Assembly: GCF_001039355.2 (NCBI RefSeq)
Contig: NW_019775180.1
Span: forward strand, 229,337-293,336
Source of the DNA: Lingula anatina
Lineage: Eukaryota; Brachiopoda; Lingulata; Lingulida; Lingulidae
Length of the DNA stretch: 64,000 nucleotides
Direction of reading: 5' to 3'
A model generated the notes under the pieces. The model was not told the DNA's origin and ran no database searches. It worked only from the letters and a program-made list of their open reading frames with translations. The translations under genes and the position numbers were made by a program. Of this stretch, positions 48,560 to 62,470 are shown one piece after another (position 1 is the stretch's first letter; every line of letters starts with the position of its first letter).

Positions 48560-50182
48560 CAGAAGTTCCTTTAGGCTATGGCTCTGATCCTAATACAGCA
48601 CCAATGCCCTACAATTTGTATCGCCAATTGCTATTCCACTTATTTTACTGCAGATTGCACAAATACAACGACAGTAGAATTTTACGAATAGAGTTGAAAA
48701 CAAAATGAAGCTATGGGGATTTGAAATTAATTTTAAAAACTCTCTTTTAGTTGACCCCTTTTAATGGCAATGAATAACAGAAATGGTAAACGGTATATGA
48801 AGCCTATATCAAACGATAACTTTAATATCTTCATTAAAGTCGTATAAAATGAGTGAATGTGAAAATGCTAATAGATTATCTAAGCCAAAAAAAATCCAAT
48901 TCCTTTCAATATAAAAATGCATATTGTCTTTTTCTTATGTGGTGATTTTGTAACTTGTTACTTGTGTATTATGCGCAGAAGCATACTCAACGTTATATCT
49001 GGAAGACTGCTCTTGGTCAGTTATTGGCTGAATCGGGCTATTTTTACTGACGTTGAAATGATTTGTTGCCACATTTTACTGGAAGCCCTTCAAAAAGTTC
49101 CGACTCGAGAATTGCCCCTACTCTCTGAGCCAACGATTTTGCGCTTCCAACGATTCGAATATAATAATTTATTGTTATTATCTTAAACTCTATATTTCAT
49201 AGATTGTGGATACTTTTGTGATACAGTCGCGACGGAAAGCCGTAAAATGTTTCATCAATCATGTTTGTTACTTGGAAAGCATTCGTGAAGAATTGCTGGC
49301 ATAGCAACAGAAGAACAGCATCATACCACGTGTAACGATAATTGATGATATAGTGAAAGCTGTGTATCATAAGAATTCTTATCCTCATACATTTTGCCAA
49401 CTAGCTATTAAGTCAGAGTTGATGATGAGGGAGACGTTAAATGTCAGATATAAAATTATACGCACAAAAATATTTGGTAAATGGTACGCTTTACAGAATA
49501 CATGCATGTCAGTGAGTCATTTGCTCTTGAAGACGTATCTACGTAAGATTTTAATATGTCTTTGTTTTATGAAATAAGTCCCTTTCAGTTTCTCAAAAAC
49601 TTTATTTTTGACATTTTGTGAACAGCATAGCATAAAATTCGACAAATCTGATTTTTTTCATTTTATACATGTAAGTCACACAGATTTGTGTAGCGTGCAT
49701 GTATAAAATAAAAAAATGAATAAAGTGATATTCGATTCAACTCTATATCATGATGAAATTTTCAATTGAACGTGAGAACAATGGAGTTAACTTTTCACTT
49801 GGCAAGCAGGAATTTAGAGTTAAAACTGCTTTTTGACAATATGCCTTTTTGAATGAAACAAACAGGGCACCTAGGAAACACTTGTCAAATAAGGCGACGT
49901 ACGTTGGTGTATTTTAGCAAGGCTAATCAGGCATTTCCTTCCTTATGAAATTAAAGTGTGCTCATTTGCCCAGAACTACATTTTGCAAATACTGCCTTTC
50001 TGCTTTAGGTATTCCATGTAAAGGCTAAATGATTTCAAAATATGAAACTTCAGACGTGGAATGTATATTTCATTACTTTAACCACGTGTAAGCAGCACTA
50101 AATTGTCTGATCTTTTTCATCGGAACGAAAATATACAACTACTGAAAAGGACACGGAATTCTTTCGAAATATTTCACGTGCA
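48560..50182. repeat. Right copy of the 1.6 kb duplicated segment
   Basis: Its length is 1623 against 1608 bases for the left copy. The difference is exactly the 15-base indel. The copy begins at the first base after the gap, and its match to the left copy ends exactly where that copy runs into the gap. Confidence 0.95.
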
Positions 50183-53100
50183 TAACTATTCAGTTAAACA
50201 TTTAGTGTGCGATTCAACGAAAACAATATTTTCTTCAACGCGAAGCGGTCACTCTTTGAGTCTACGTTTCATGTCATCTGGTAATCAAGAAAAATGCTCC
50301 CTTTCAATGCAAATAAACCTAACAGAACTTTTAGATAATAAAAGGTTTCAATAATCAGTCATTTTAAATGTTGATTTAAAAAGCGCACAGTTCAGAATTC
50401 ACCAAAGGAATTTTTTTCCTGTGCGCTACTTACAATATAACAAAAACTTTCTTTAATATTGTACAATTCACAAAAAAAAAAAAGAAAGAAAAAGAAAAAC
50501 GGCATGGATTTCCTAATTTTGAAACCAGAAAGAGTCACTTAATTAGGGTTAAAGCATAGCATTTATCTCTTAGTGAAATTAACTCGAATTGTGTCACCTA
50601 GGCATCTGGCACGCTTTCTTCGGATTTTGTTGAGTTTAATTGCCTCGCTTTTTTTTTAAACGTTAAAATGTAAATAAAGTCTCAGTAAAGGTACCAATTT
50701 TAGCGTTCCCTTCTGCTACTTGCACGCGGTTTTGTACTCTTCTTCATTTTTGATATTATGAAAGTAGTGTTCCTTTCAACTGTAATTCTACCAAATGCCG
50801 GTAGAGTTGATAATGGGGAATATCCGTCTAGTGTGAGTGAATTTTTGTTCACTATTGTATTATTTCATAAATTCTCGATCTAATCTTTATCGTACAAATT
50901 TCATTTGTTTTTATACTAGTATTGTCTCTTTAAGCATGAATGTGAAATAATGTACTGTTTCTAGAACATTAGTCATTTTACAAACCTTTTATTGCGGAAC
51001 AATTGAGACACACTGTAAAAATGCCCTTGTCGAAATCAACATGCATCCAAAATTTATATATTATGTAAGGTCTGGAATTTCCCAAAAGAGTCCCCATTTG
51101 TCATTCTTAATTTTAATTACATTTTTAATTAAAATTGCAGAAAAACGCCTTCACTACGCCTTTTGAAATGTCCACGTATGAGGTACAGGCTAGACAAACG
51201 GTAAAAAACATGCATCCTCCGCCAAGTAGTCGTAATTTATCTTTTTTTAAAATAATTTGTCTCATGGCAAAGGATATGGATGGCTGAATTAAAAATATTG
51301 CCGTTTCAAGTTCGTCACCTAGATTGTCTCACCGGGTGTCTATAGTACCAATTGTTAAAATCTTCAAAGTTCTCATATCCCATGATCTTAGGATTGTTTC
51401 TAAGCATTTGTTTTTAAAGTCAAAAGGTGACTGTTAGGTGTCAGAGGTCGTTTACAGTTTGGAGTGATTCGACTCATTTCGTTTGTGTTGGATTAACAGT
51501 CACTACTAGCTCGACTTCGCCTCTGGGTTGTTTTTTGTTAATTTGCAGAACAATACAAATACAAACTTTTGGTGTAATTTTTTACCTTTTTAAATGATTC
51601 AGTAACTCTGATAATGAATGAAATGAAATCTAGGATGTGAATCGCCTTTCTTAATTTCAAAAGAAAATGCTTACCTTATGGAATGATACTTGATTAAAGA
51701 CGAATATCCGTTACCCAACGCTTTTGCTCTTCAACGAAAAAACGCTAGTTAAGAAATACATAAATATTAAACACACCAATATTACGCGTTAAATGTGACT
51801 TTGCTATCCTTACCTATCTCTTCCCAATGTTAAATTTTTATATTTTTGAGCAATCCAATTTGATCCGACATCGCCAAATCATATCCAATTGCTGAAGCGA
51901 ATTGCAGGAATTAGAACTGAAAGATGGCTGCAAACTTGATGGTGAAGGCAATTTAAGTTGTGAATGTTCATTGTTGGGTCGGCTCGGTTTTAGAAAAGTC
52001 ATTTCCATGATTCCAAGCGTTCGTTTTCTTGAATATATACAACGGGAATTACACTATATTTATTCACAAGAGTATTTGTTGTTTATTTATGAAAGTTTGT
52101 TATTCAACATTTTTGCTTATTTCCAGAGTTCCTAAATTTCCCAATTAATGGCGTTTCGAAGTACCTGTTGACCGCTGGTCTATAAAATAGCTAAATTCAA
52201 TTATAACGCCATTAGCCTCTCCTTGAACAATCTGGTATTGATTAGTGATAATTGAATTCCCAAAATATTATTTTTAGAAATGAAGTTTGAAAACCTCCCC
52301 CGGTTTGCATGACCGACATCCCATTGACTTATTTATCTCCTGATTCCAATATTGAGACACTGGTCTATATCCCAGTGAGGAATCCAACACACATTGGAGA
52401 GGTTATCAAATTACGATAAAGAGTATATCATTTTATTCGCTGCATTACTGTATTGACAAAAACGTGTGAGGTCCAATCTCATAAAACATTTGGTTAATTT
52501 TTCGATTTCAGATGACATTTCCTCACCAGCTGTCTCCGAAAGTCAACTTTTCAGATGAAATCTTTGCAATACTTTTACGGCTAAGAAAGAGTAATGTTGG
52601 TTCCGCTTAAGTACCTAATATTTTCTTTCTTTTTATTTGAGAGAGAGAGGCAGGGAGAAGGAGAGAGAAAATACCCAAAGAAACTTGATACTGTGATTGC
52701 GAAGAAATCCTACCTGGTGATAACGGTTACAGACAATCATCGAATAAAGAACCTAATACTAACAAATCAGTCGTAATGACGGTTGGTTTATTTTCGTGTC
52801 AGTTTATGTACACAAGTGTTCAGCACGCTCTCAAAAACCAGAAAACTACACGACAGCATATTTACAGTAGCGTAGTAAATAAACACACACTTTTAACCTT
52901 TGATACTTCATTTTACACTTGTTCTACTTTATACATACACGGTATTAAATATCGCTTTCATTTCAGGTCCCTAAGTATATCTTGCGCAGGAAAATAAATA
53001 AAAACCCAAAAAAAATTGTATTGAAATTAAACAAATGCGGCATAATATTTTAATGTAATACAAAGAAAACAAGCGGATGTTCTAATAATCAAATATTTCA
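50183..53100. other. Intergenic region, no gene seen
   Basis: AT-rich with only short open frames. A GA-rich patch (GAGAGAGAGGCAGGGAGAAG) lies near 52640. Confidence 0.45.
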
Positions 53101-53117
53101 TTATATCAGATAAAATA

Positions 53118-53123
53118 TTTATT
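53118..53123 (-). terminator. Candidate poly(A) signal of the MRF gene
   Basis: TTTATT on the plus strand reads AATAAA on minus, 820 bases after the stop. Other TTTATT words occur nearby, so the choice is uncertain. Confidence 0.3.
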
Positions 53124-53943
53124 CAAATCTATAAGAGGTGTGCCACCTTTAAAGTTACTTCAAGGACTGCTACATGAAAAAAATTTCCTTCATAAATGGA
53201 ATTACTATGAAAGCATACAGTTGTTTGAAAATATATACATTTAGAAATAAATGCATCATCCAATGCAGTAACTTCGGAGGAACAGCAAAACCCTAAATGT
53301 AACATACAATGTTTATATAAATAAGAGAATTTACAATTCCTTTTCTTGCAAAGACATACAATTGATCCCAATAATCTTGAGTACCACACATAAACAGGTT
53401 TAAGTAAGTAAATCCAATGTTTGCGGGAATTAGTTACAATAAATATACCATTGTATTTCTCTTCGATCGCGTTTCTTCATGCTTATACAAATATAACGAT
53501 GGGAACAATTCTTAAATTGATAAAATCCAAGACACTGTCCATTACAATAACTAATGAAATTGAGTGTAAGTGGTCTCCACTGGTAAAACCGTAGGAGGAG
53601 GGAACTTTTTTTAAAAGCGGCAGCTGGAAGTTCTGACAGCCTATCCGTGATTAAGCCAGTGAAAATAACTGGATTCGTTAGTGCACTTGCAGTATAACCA
53701 AGGAATCAAAAGCACAACATATCACCAGTCGGTCTTGACCATTATCCAAATCTATTAAATGAATGGTTTAACAGTATTTTGCAATAGTAATCCAAGGCTG
53801 CTTTGATTTGGGTTTTTTGTTAAATCATTGTGACTGCGCCTTGTTTTGGGAATCTTATGTCTCAAGAAATATTACAAAAACATATCATTTCGTTCAGTAG
53901 AACATGTAAATGGTCTTGTGTTTTGAATATTTCCACTGTCTTT

Positions 53944-56900
53944 TTACAAGGGACGCTCTGCAGTTGATACAGTGTTCAACATTTGACTTGTGCTGGTTGG
54001 ATTGATGCTATCCACAATCATAGATAAGCAATCGAGGCTTGAAATGCCGGAGGAGTTATTTGCTGCATCGTAGCCTGAAAAATTAAAAATTGCCCAAATG
54101 TCAGTGAAGGACTTCTATTTCATGTCGAGAGTCAGATGGCATTCTTTGATAAACACAAAATAATAAAGTCTTGGAGAATACAGGTTCTAGCAAAGACTAG
54201 CTAGATGTACATGTGTATTATTATTTCAAGATAACTATATTACATGCAATCCAAAGAAACAACTGAAAATTTCATCTAACATGTAAAAAGAAAACGTGAT
54301 TAATATAACAATTACTTGTTACTTGATATGGGAACAAAACACAAAAAAACAACTACTTGGTTTATAAAATTCACACAGAAAATAAATAGCGGCTACTGTT
54401 GACTTGGTTACGTGGAGGAACACAGTAATTGAAATGATTTAACACTCATGCTCCACGTAGGTGTACCACGTGAGGGCCAATAATTCTAGAATAAAACACT
54501 CAAGTGAAATATAATGAGTAATAATTGCCTTGGAGCAGAAAGATATAATTGAAAACAGTCTTGGTTGGCTACTGGCTGAGGAAAAAAAGCGTGTAATTAG
54601 AAATGTAATACTAGAAGAAAAGGCGGTTGGAGCCATTCAGTGCACTGGTGTCTTTGAAGGACACGCTGTTTGTTTGTCGACAAAGTTGGGTAAAAAGGAA
54701 AAAAATAACGTTTACTAAAACATTTATATCCTCATCATTTATACTTATATAAACATATAAGCCTCTTTCCGTGGCCATGCAGGAAAATAAAGGCAGAAAG
54801 TCAGAAAAGTTCAATGGGCCGGAAATTTAAGACATGGCGTTTAAATCGCATTCAATCAATAGCGCCGTGAAAATCATCCCCTTTGAAAATCTTATATCTT
54901 TGAACTACCTACTAACCCTTGGCCCTATAAAGCTCAAATTTGGCTAGACTTTATTGCCACACTTAGCTACATTATTCCACCACGGTAAATGAAAGAAACA
55001 GTAAGTATTTTCTTTCAATCGCTTGTGACAAATGTTTGAACCGATCTGTCCCACCAGAATGTGTCCGCTTTCAATTCATCTAACATTTGACTTTAACGAC
55101 AGTTAAGTCTATTATTGTTATTGACTTCAACTAAACGAATAGTTAGATTTTAGTAACATGTCTGACGTAGCGTTTGTACAGGTAAACAAGAAAAACAAAA
55201 TGTCAGAGGGTCAGATTCTTACTTATGGCTGGGTGAAACTCTACTTTTATACTTCGTCGCCGCCAGTTGCATTAAAAACATCGAAGCAAGAAAGAGGAAC
55301 ACGGGGCCTTTAATGTATTCTTTTTTTATCTCGACCCACTATTAACAGTTTTCCAAAATTTTGGATATACAATACTTGCAATACAGTCCAACGAAGCCAA
55401 TGGTTTATATTCAGTATATGTTTTCTAGATCTCTTTTTGTTCTTATCGTACGTATTTTGTCTTTACTTGTGAAAATTACACCAGCCTCTGAAAGACAACA
55501 AAGATGATGATTGCTTTTAAAATTAGCGGTTATTTCTCATCATAAAGCCTCCTCTGATAAATAATCGCAGAAAGTGGGCAGATCTGATACTGATGCACAA
55601 TTTCTTGAATGTTTTATCACTGGTTTCAGGAACAGTTTTTGATTAATAACATCCTGTTCACATATATTCCAGCTTGAATAATGCACCATTGCAATAAATG
55701 TGCGCCCGTGTTTCTGATGTGCCCATTGCTATACTGATCTTTAATGGTTCCCTTCCTATATTATATTATATTATATTATATTATATTATATTATATTATA
55801 TTATATTATATTATATTATCATACTGAGGTATGTTTATGTGCGTGCGTGCGTATAGTTGATGCAACGTCATTTCTTTACGATGTTAACAATTAAAGAGGC
55901 GATACTAAAGCAGCTGTCATTATAAAAATTGTGAGCACAAAAAAGTTTGATCTTGCAAACTGGCAAGAAGACAAAAACTTATGCAGCTGCAACCCTTGCA
56001 ATGAACAAAGAACATTTTCGAAATTACTGCAGTGGCATTGCAATGCGATCGGGGGCTTGCACCTGCAGCCAAAATGGTCTCGTGAATCTCTCTCAACAAA
56101 ATCTCTCATCTAACGCTCAGAGACGCTAGAGGGAGCATTTCAACCACGGGGTTCTGGGTTAATCCAATATTCCGGGAGATGAAAGCTGGGAATACCTTGA
56201 ATTGCCCGTGCCAGCAGGAGGGGCATTCGGTGGGGTTCAAGTTGCCGCGAATTTACTGACCTAACATCTTTGCCGGCAGGTATAGCTATAGTGAACCATA
56301 TCCTAAAGGGTCACCTTTCATAAAACACTAGGGGTGAGATCATTTAGTCAAACCAGCAAAACATTGTTTCCATTACGGTTACCGACTCGGGTTATTATCT
56401 CCGTCCTCTAATCCACCAAATACAATACATGGCTGTCTAAGAATAGGTTTATCCAACTGAGCAATTTCAGAAATTGTACATTAAAGAATCGATGGAATTT
56501 GTATCCAATCAAGTGAAGGGCTCCTGAAATATTGTACAATTCATAAACCAGTGACGAGGGAGAAACTTCAATTCATTGTGGATTTTTCACATTCATTGGA
56601 ACCAAAAATAGTTGGGTTCAATTTTTTTTAAATCCCGATACCCACGCTTGCCTTTTTAATTTTTGATTTACAGAAAATGAGGTAAATATTTTCATGTTTA
56701 TTTGAACTTTTTTTCCTTTTGCCAATATGGAGGCATTCTACCTTTACCGTATATTTTATACTGTTCCTTTTGGTGCTAAAGTAAGCTTTTATACCTATGT
56801 TAGTATAAGGTAGTCGAAAAAAAAATTTATATCAAATATGAGTCCACCTTAAAATAATATCTTTCTAAACGCTAGACTTCGCAATAACTTTTCGAAAAGC

Positions 56901-59900
56901 CACAGAGAATCAATTTCTTAAAATAATCAATTATCCAAGTCATCCTACTTTTTTCGGTATACTACTCAAAAAACCATTGCTAGCATTAATAATCAAAGTT
57001 AAATAATCATACCAAAATACACCACTGCTTTCCCATTGAAACATACGAAAAAATAATCAAACCCCTCTCCAAGGATAGCAGATGATTGTCTGAATTCCTA
57101 AGCAATCATTGAAATCTAAAATATTTTCGAGTTTTATGTTTTCTTTTCGCCTCACGTGTTTTGTCAGACGTCTCAAACTTTGCCTGCCGTATAAGGCTGT
57201 AACTTGAACATTTCTTCTTGAAGAAAGTATCGATCCTTTCTCACTCTGCAAAATATAAGTCTCTGAAGATAAGACTCTTAATTATTGTCTCTGTTTTTTT
57301 TTTTCGGCGGGAGATATCAGTATTAGGATAGTAGATTTTTGAGAATTTTTTATCGCTCTGTAAAGATACTTATAGAACGTACCACTATCTTCGTGGGGTA
57401 TTATAGCAGAAAGTTACAAAAGGACTGATATAACTTGATTAATATGACAGTAACGCATTTTACACTTGACTTATCATAACCTTCTTGAATGCATTTCATT
57501 TTGGGGGTTTTATTGAAGGATTTAATCGACTTTCAATTGATACGCAATTGATAACTGTCATCAGGGCACGCACAATATTAGAAAATTTATAGAAAATTAT
57601 TTTACTCCTTCGGGATTTTCAGTAAAATATGGCTTCACTTGCGATAAGAATTTTGATCTTGGATGAAAGCGTGGGTGAATATATGCAGCATATTAAAGAA
57701 AATATGCTGTAGTTAAATAGATATTTATGCATAAGACTTTCCTATTCCTCATTTATTCTTTACCATAGTCATAATAGATTGGTCTCAAATTCAGGACATT
57801 GTGTTCTTTTCACATAACAAATTCAACAGTATCTAGAGTGCATCATACTGCCAAGCTAAAAATGTTTGAAGTACAGGAGGTCAAGCGCCAAACGTCTTCT
57901 AAGTTTGATTCAGCACAACTAAACAAAGCTTCTGAATTCATAAGATTCTCGTAGGATGCCGTCACTGCGTCATATGCCAGAGCCAGGCGCCCTCCAGGGC
58001 AGGTAAATAGTTTTAGAAATTTCAAAATTCTTTCATTGTGACTTGTTTTTTACACTTTATTATGCAATTAAATGAATCAAAGTTACATTATGTTTTTTTA
58101 ATATTGCGGCAGACAGTGTCCTAATTATATGTCATACTTATAACTGTTAATAATAGAAAAATAATTAATCAAAGTTTTGGGGTAATTATAATTCAACTCG
58201 ACAACTAGAGAAACTCGCGGCAATAATTACTTATAGCCAAAGTGGAAAAAAAATATTTATCAAAATCCAACAGAAACAAAGAAATCAATTGAATATCGCA
58301 TATAATGAATTAATCTTAGTGAAGCTATTGAAGGCATTCACTGTAATTGGCAATAGCAAAACAAAAAATTAAACTTATTCTGTGACCCTCCGATCTCAGT
58401 GCAAACCCCCGTGCTGTCAGTTGAATTTGCTGACAATGACGGACAGACGGGGAAATGAAATGGTGCTGCTATAGGACTGCCCCCTCGTCACGGTGTGCCA
58501 AAAGCAATTTAAGCAGCATTTAATCAACCGTTATGATTTCATTGGTTTTTATTGCATGGGATGACCCGTGAGAATATCTCAATCCATCACAAAGAAATTA
58601 GTGTGAGAACACGAAAAGGCAGAACTTGAAAGTCAGAGAGCACTCCGAGTAGACATAAAAATGGAAGTGGAGTGCCTCCCCTTACTAACTGGAACGATTG
58701 ATTTAACTATATGTTATCAGCAGAATTGGTTGAAAGAGCATTGCCTTAAAGAGAAGACCGGACAGTTTTGAGATAATAATGTAGAATATAGAGATATAGA
58801 TAAGAGCGCAATCTTACAGGGATTCATCGTATACTAAATCAAAATAAAAAACGATGTCAAATGATCCGGAACAACACTCCTGCTTCTTTTTCTGCTGAGA
58901 TCAAAACGTGTTTAGCCAAAACAACTGTGTATGCATACAGAAGTCAAGTCAAAAGATAGAAAAACAACGCTCCAACCACACGAAACGAATCCGGTATTAA
59001 CATACTTATTGGCAACAGGACAAAGGTGCCGTTCTTCGGGGCTTAACCTGTGTATTCGGTCTGGAGTTCGGCGGCTAATTTAAGCAGACTAAAATGATTC
59101 AAACACTTATGAAATTGACAAAATTAACCAAATAATCCACTTCAGTACAGCAACAGAGAAAGGTCCAAAAGAGTAAAAATGCTCGTCTGTATGACGCTGC
59201 TGCATATGTTTTTCAATTCGCTAAATATACACAGAAAATTTCTGCCACGCGACATATGTTTACTTTGGGAACTAGGAGCTAGTATAGACTAATGAATAAA
59301 TGCATCCCAGGCAAAGAAGCCCCCATCACAATTAAGTTTATATATTCTTAAGGGTTAACGTAGGAACCAAAGAGACATTCTAAAAGCAAGTGACGCCATG
59401 GCAGATTAGGGGACATTTCCTCAAATTCAAAAACAAACTTTTCTCAGATTAAATTAAAATACACCCTCTTTGCTTAATGTTATTGTGCAAATTGACTTAT
59501 ATGTTGTAAAACTTCTAACAGCGTGTACTACAAATATATACCAAGTGTTTATTTTAGTCCCTAATAGGTGGGTAGTGTGCCACATTTAGAAAGAAAGTTA
59601 CTGTACGATTGTGTTTAGTTTCTGAATCATTTTTGGTTGTAGAGGATCGCTCTGGTATTACTTACAGAAACATTTATTGCCTTGGGAAAGTCATAAAAAA
59701 GGTTTTATATCAACGATAAGAAAAGGCATTAAAGTCGTAGGCTATGAAAAAAAGACTAGACTAGACGCTTTCCTCGTATCTCTAGTTAAATACATAAAAC
59801 TGTTGGCAATGTAAGCCGTGAAATCATAATTTAATTCTGTTGGTCTGTGCTACGAGACTCCATTCGACAGTGTTCCCACGCGGTTACATTCATCAGTTTA

Positions 59901-62470
59901 CAAGCCAGTGATCCGCTTCACCGGCAAGACCAGGGAGCGCGGACGGCGAGAAACGGAGGCCGGTCTGAAAAGAACTGAAGGGGGAAATACCACTGATAGC
60001 CGCCCATGAGCAATCCCATGACTAGTTTGTGGAGTCTGTACAGAGTCGATCCTGGTAACATTAATTGCTGACTCGTCGATGGTCCTGCAAAGTGTGTCAT
60101 TTGTGGGATGCGATATTTACCAATTGTCACTCGTGTGTGTGTGTTTTTTTTAGAATAGTTATTTGTACGGAATCTTAACACCCCTTATTCCAATGTCAAC
60201 GTCCCTTCTTCAAACTGAAACCAAATCTTCCGCAATATAACTAACAACTACTGAATACAAAAGGCCACGACCCTTTAGTTGGCCACCAGAACTATCTGAA
60301 CAGGGAATATGTCATTGCAGATAATTTATCGTGTAGAAGTCAGCTTCTGATAACGAAACTATATATTTGGGAAAGGTTTTGAAAGTAACTTTGACCAAGA
60401 TAGTCACAGACGAAAGTACATTTTCTTTTCTCACGATCATGATGCCAATTCGCGGAGTCAAAAATACATGTTTGCAAACGATTTTTAAAATCCATGACCC
60501 GAAGAACCGTTTGCTGATTGTATGTGGATTGAGGGCCTTTCAAAAAGCGATGGTCATTACTGACTTTTTCATTTTCCTGCTAAATTAGTCGGACATAGTT
60601 AATTAAGGGAATCCACAAATTAGACGTCTCGTGTACCCCCGGTATTTTGATCGGTCAATCTGTAACAAAAACCAAAAATTAAAGACATTTTTTCTAGAAG
60701 TTTCTTGTCTATTTCTTATTTTTTCATCCTTTCTGTCTGTCAACTAAGTACTTTCCCTTCGATACGGCACTATGGAAATGGCTTTTTAGATCAAAGTACC
60801 GCTACAAATTTCTGGCAAATTATTCGGACGTCGGGGCTTTAATGAGACCTAAAAGTAAGGAGGAAGAGTGAAAGTTTGCCAGATTCGATCTGTCAGCGGC
60901 CTGTACCTGGAGGGAGAAAGGGTTTGTAAAAATTACATTTCAGCTACAACACAAGTTGAAAATTGTACCATTCCAACTTGATTGTATCTATAACAAGTTT
61001 AACAAGGTGGTTAGGCTAATTATCTAGATCACACGACAACCGCTGCGAAAATAAGCACATCATTTCGTATCAAAATGTATCTGTAGACAGTGATATAGGG
61101 AACGCGGTGGGAAACAGTGAAGCAATATGGATACAAGAGCAGAGTAAACAAATAGTCCCCTTAACTCAAAAGAGAATTAAAATTTGGAAAAACATCTCAT
61201 TTCTACCACTTGCAGTGCACAAGGAAACCGATAGGGCTATAAAAACAGATCATGGGGCAACTACATGAAGCAGCAACCAGTGTTAGCTCTGGCTCCTAGA
61301 CTGGCCTATTATAACTAAAACCTTTGAGCTGCATTTTAAACACATTTGGTCAGCCTGGTGTGAGTCGTAAGGTGTTTACCGGTGACTTACCCCTGGGAGG
61401 AAAACAACCCAAAGCAAAGAAATCAAGTGAGGTGATAAAAATCTATTTGAAAAAAAAAAAAAAAAAACGGCCATACGTAGTCTCTTTTTACGTCCCTGTG
61501 ATTCAGCATACTGAAGATCCTGCCACTAAATATTCGGCATGACTGATATTTAGGTGTGCTCCGTTCTTCCTTGTTATCTTCAGAATATCAGTTGGGTGTA
61601 TTAAATCCGGGCGGTACACACATATTTAACATTTGGGTTAGTTTTGAGACTAAGTACCTCGGAAATGATATTTTATGCAGGGAATCTAATTATAAATTAC
61701 TCGAAGTAGTTAGCTTTGGGCAATGCTTTTTGACAGAGATGCCATAATTCCAAGACTATACTGTCGTGTTGTCTTTAGCGCATGTAAATCAAATGTTTAT
61801 TCCAAAACTTATTCGGTAAACATTCTCTTTATGAAGATTTCTGTTACTGAATTGATTATACCCTTTACCAAAACAATGTTGCAATGATAGATTTTTTCGT
61901 AACCCGCATCACCTCGTCGTACATTGAGCTGATGATAGGGTTCTGCTTCATTGTAATATTTCAAGAAGTTATTGTTGGAAGTTATCCACGGACATCTTCC
62001 CTTTCTAGGGGGAAGAGACCAGTTTTAATTACTGCAACTTTCATAGATCATGTACAAACAAAAAAATTGGATTTAAGACTAGCTTTTTTTATCTTAATAC
62101 TCATTTTCATTTAAAATTATGTCATAATTTATTTAAGGCCTTATTAAACAATTAATAATTTTTATCTTATACAATACTTGCAATTTTTTGTTGTCAGAAA
62201 AACACGTTAGATTGAGTTTAAGGATTTGTAGTAATGCATTATTATTAAATGTGACGCAGTCGACAATTATATTTCACATTGTGTATGATAAAGTAATGAG
62301 TTTTAATCCGTTTGTCTTTGTGTCTATACATGACCCATTTTAATTATAATTCAATAAATTTAAAGCACCTTTTGATTCATTCCGTTCTTACCATTTTGGC
62401 CATAGGAATAGTTTGAGAGGTCGCCATAGTGATGGAGCTTGTCTGCAAAATAGCCAGGACTGTTAACCGT
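53944..62470 (-). CDS. MRF: MyoD/Myf5-family (MRF) myogenic bHLH factor, last two exons
   Basis: Two minus-strand exons, 62470-62392 and 54074-53944, have clean borders (acceptors CTTTTCAG and AATTTTTCAG; donor GTAAGA) and matching phase (one plus two bases make a Gly codon). They encode TVNSPGYFADKLHHYGDLSN, then YSYGQNG, and YDAANNSSGISSLDCLSMIV, then DSINPTSTSQ... to a TAA. The SSLDCLS.IVD.I motif is the helix III signature near the C-terminus of vertebrate MyoD and Myf5, and the preceding QNGYD is MyoD-like. The bHLH domain is not in the window, so exon 1 must lie beyond 64000. This explains the partial product (69 residues here). The intron between the two exons is 8.3 kb. The factor acts in the nucleus on E-boxes during muscle differentiation. 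Confidence 0.88.
54075..62391 (-). other. Large MRF intron
   Basis: No exon is supported inside it. It contains the (ATATT)n array and two stretches of higher GC and complexity (about 58380-58700 and 59840-60130) that could be regulatory. Open frames such as 54530-54718 (plus) and 59918-60181 (minus) lack start, splice and family support. Confidence 0.5.
55757..55819. repeat. (ATATT)n microsatellite
   Basis: About twelve copies in the large MRF intron; the longest of three arrays of this pentamer in the window. Confidence 0.95.

Noticed and set aside
59918-60181. 87-codon minus-strand frame as an extra MRF exon
   Set aside because: The 62392 to 54074 join already keeps phase and gives MyoD-like sequence; this frame has no matching borders or bHLH residues.
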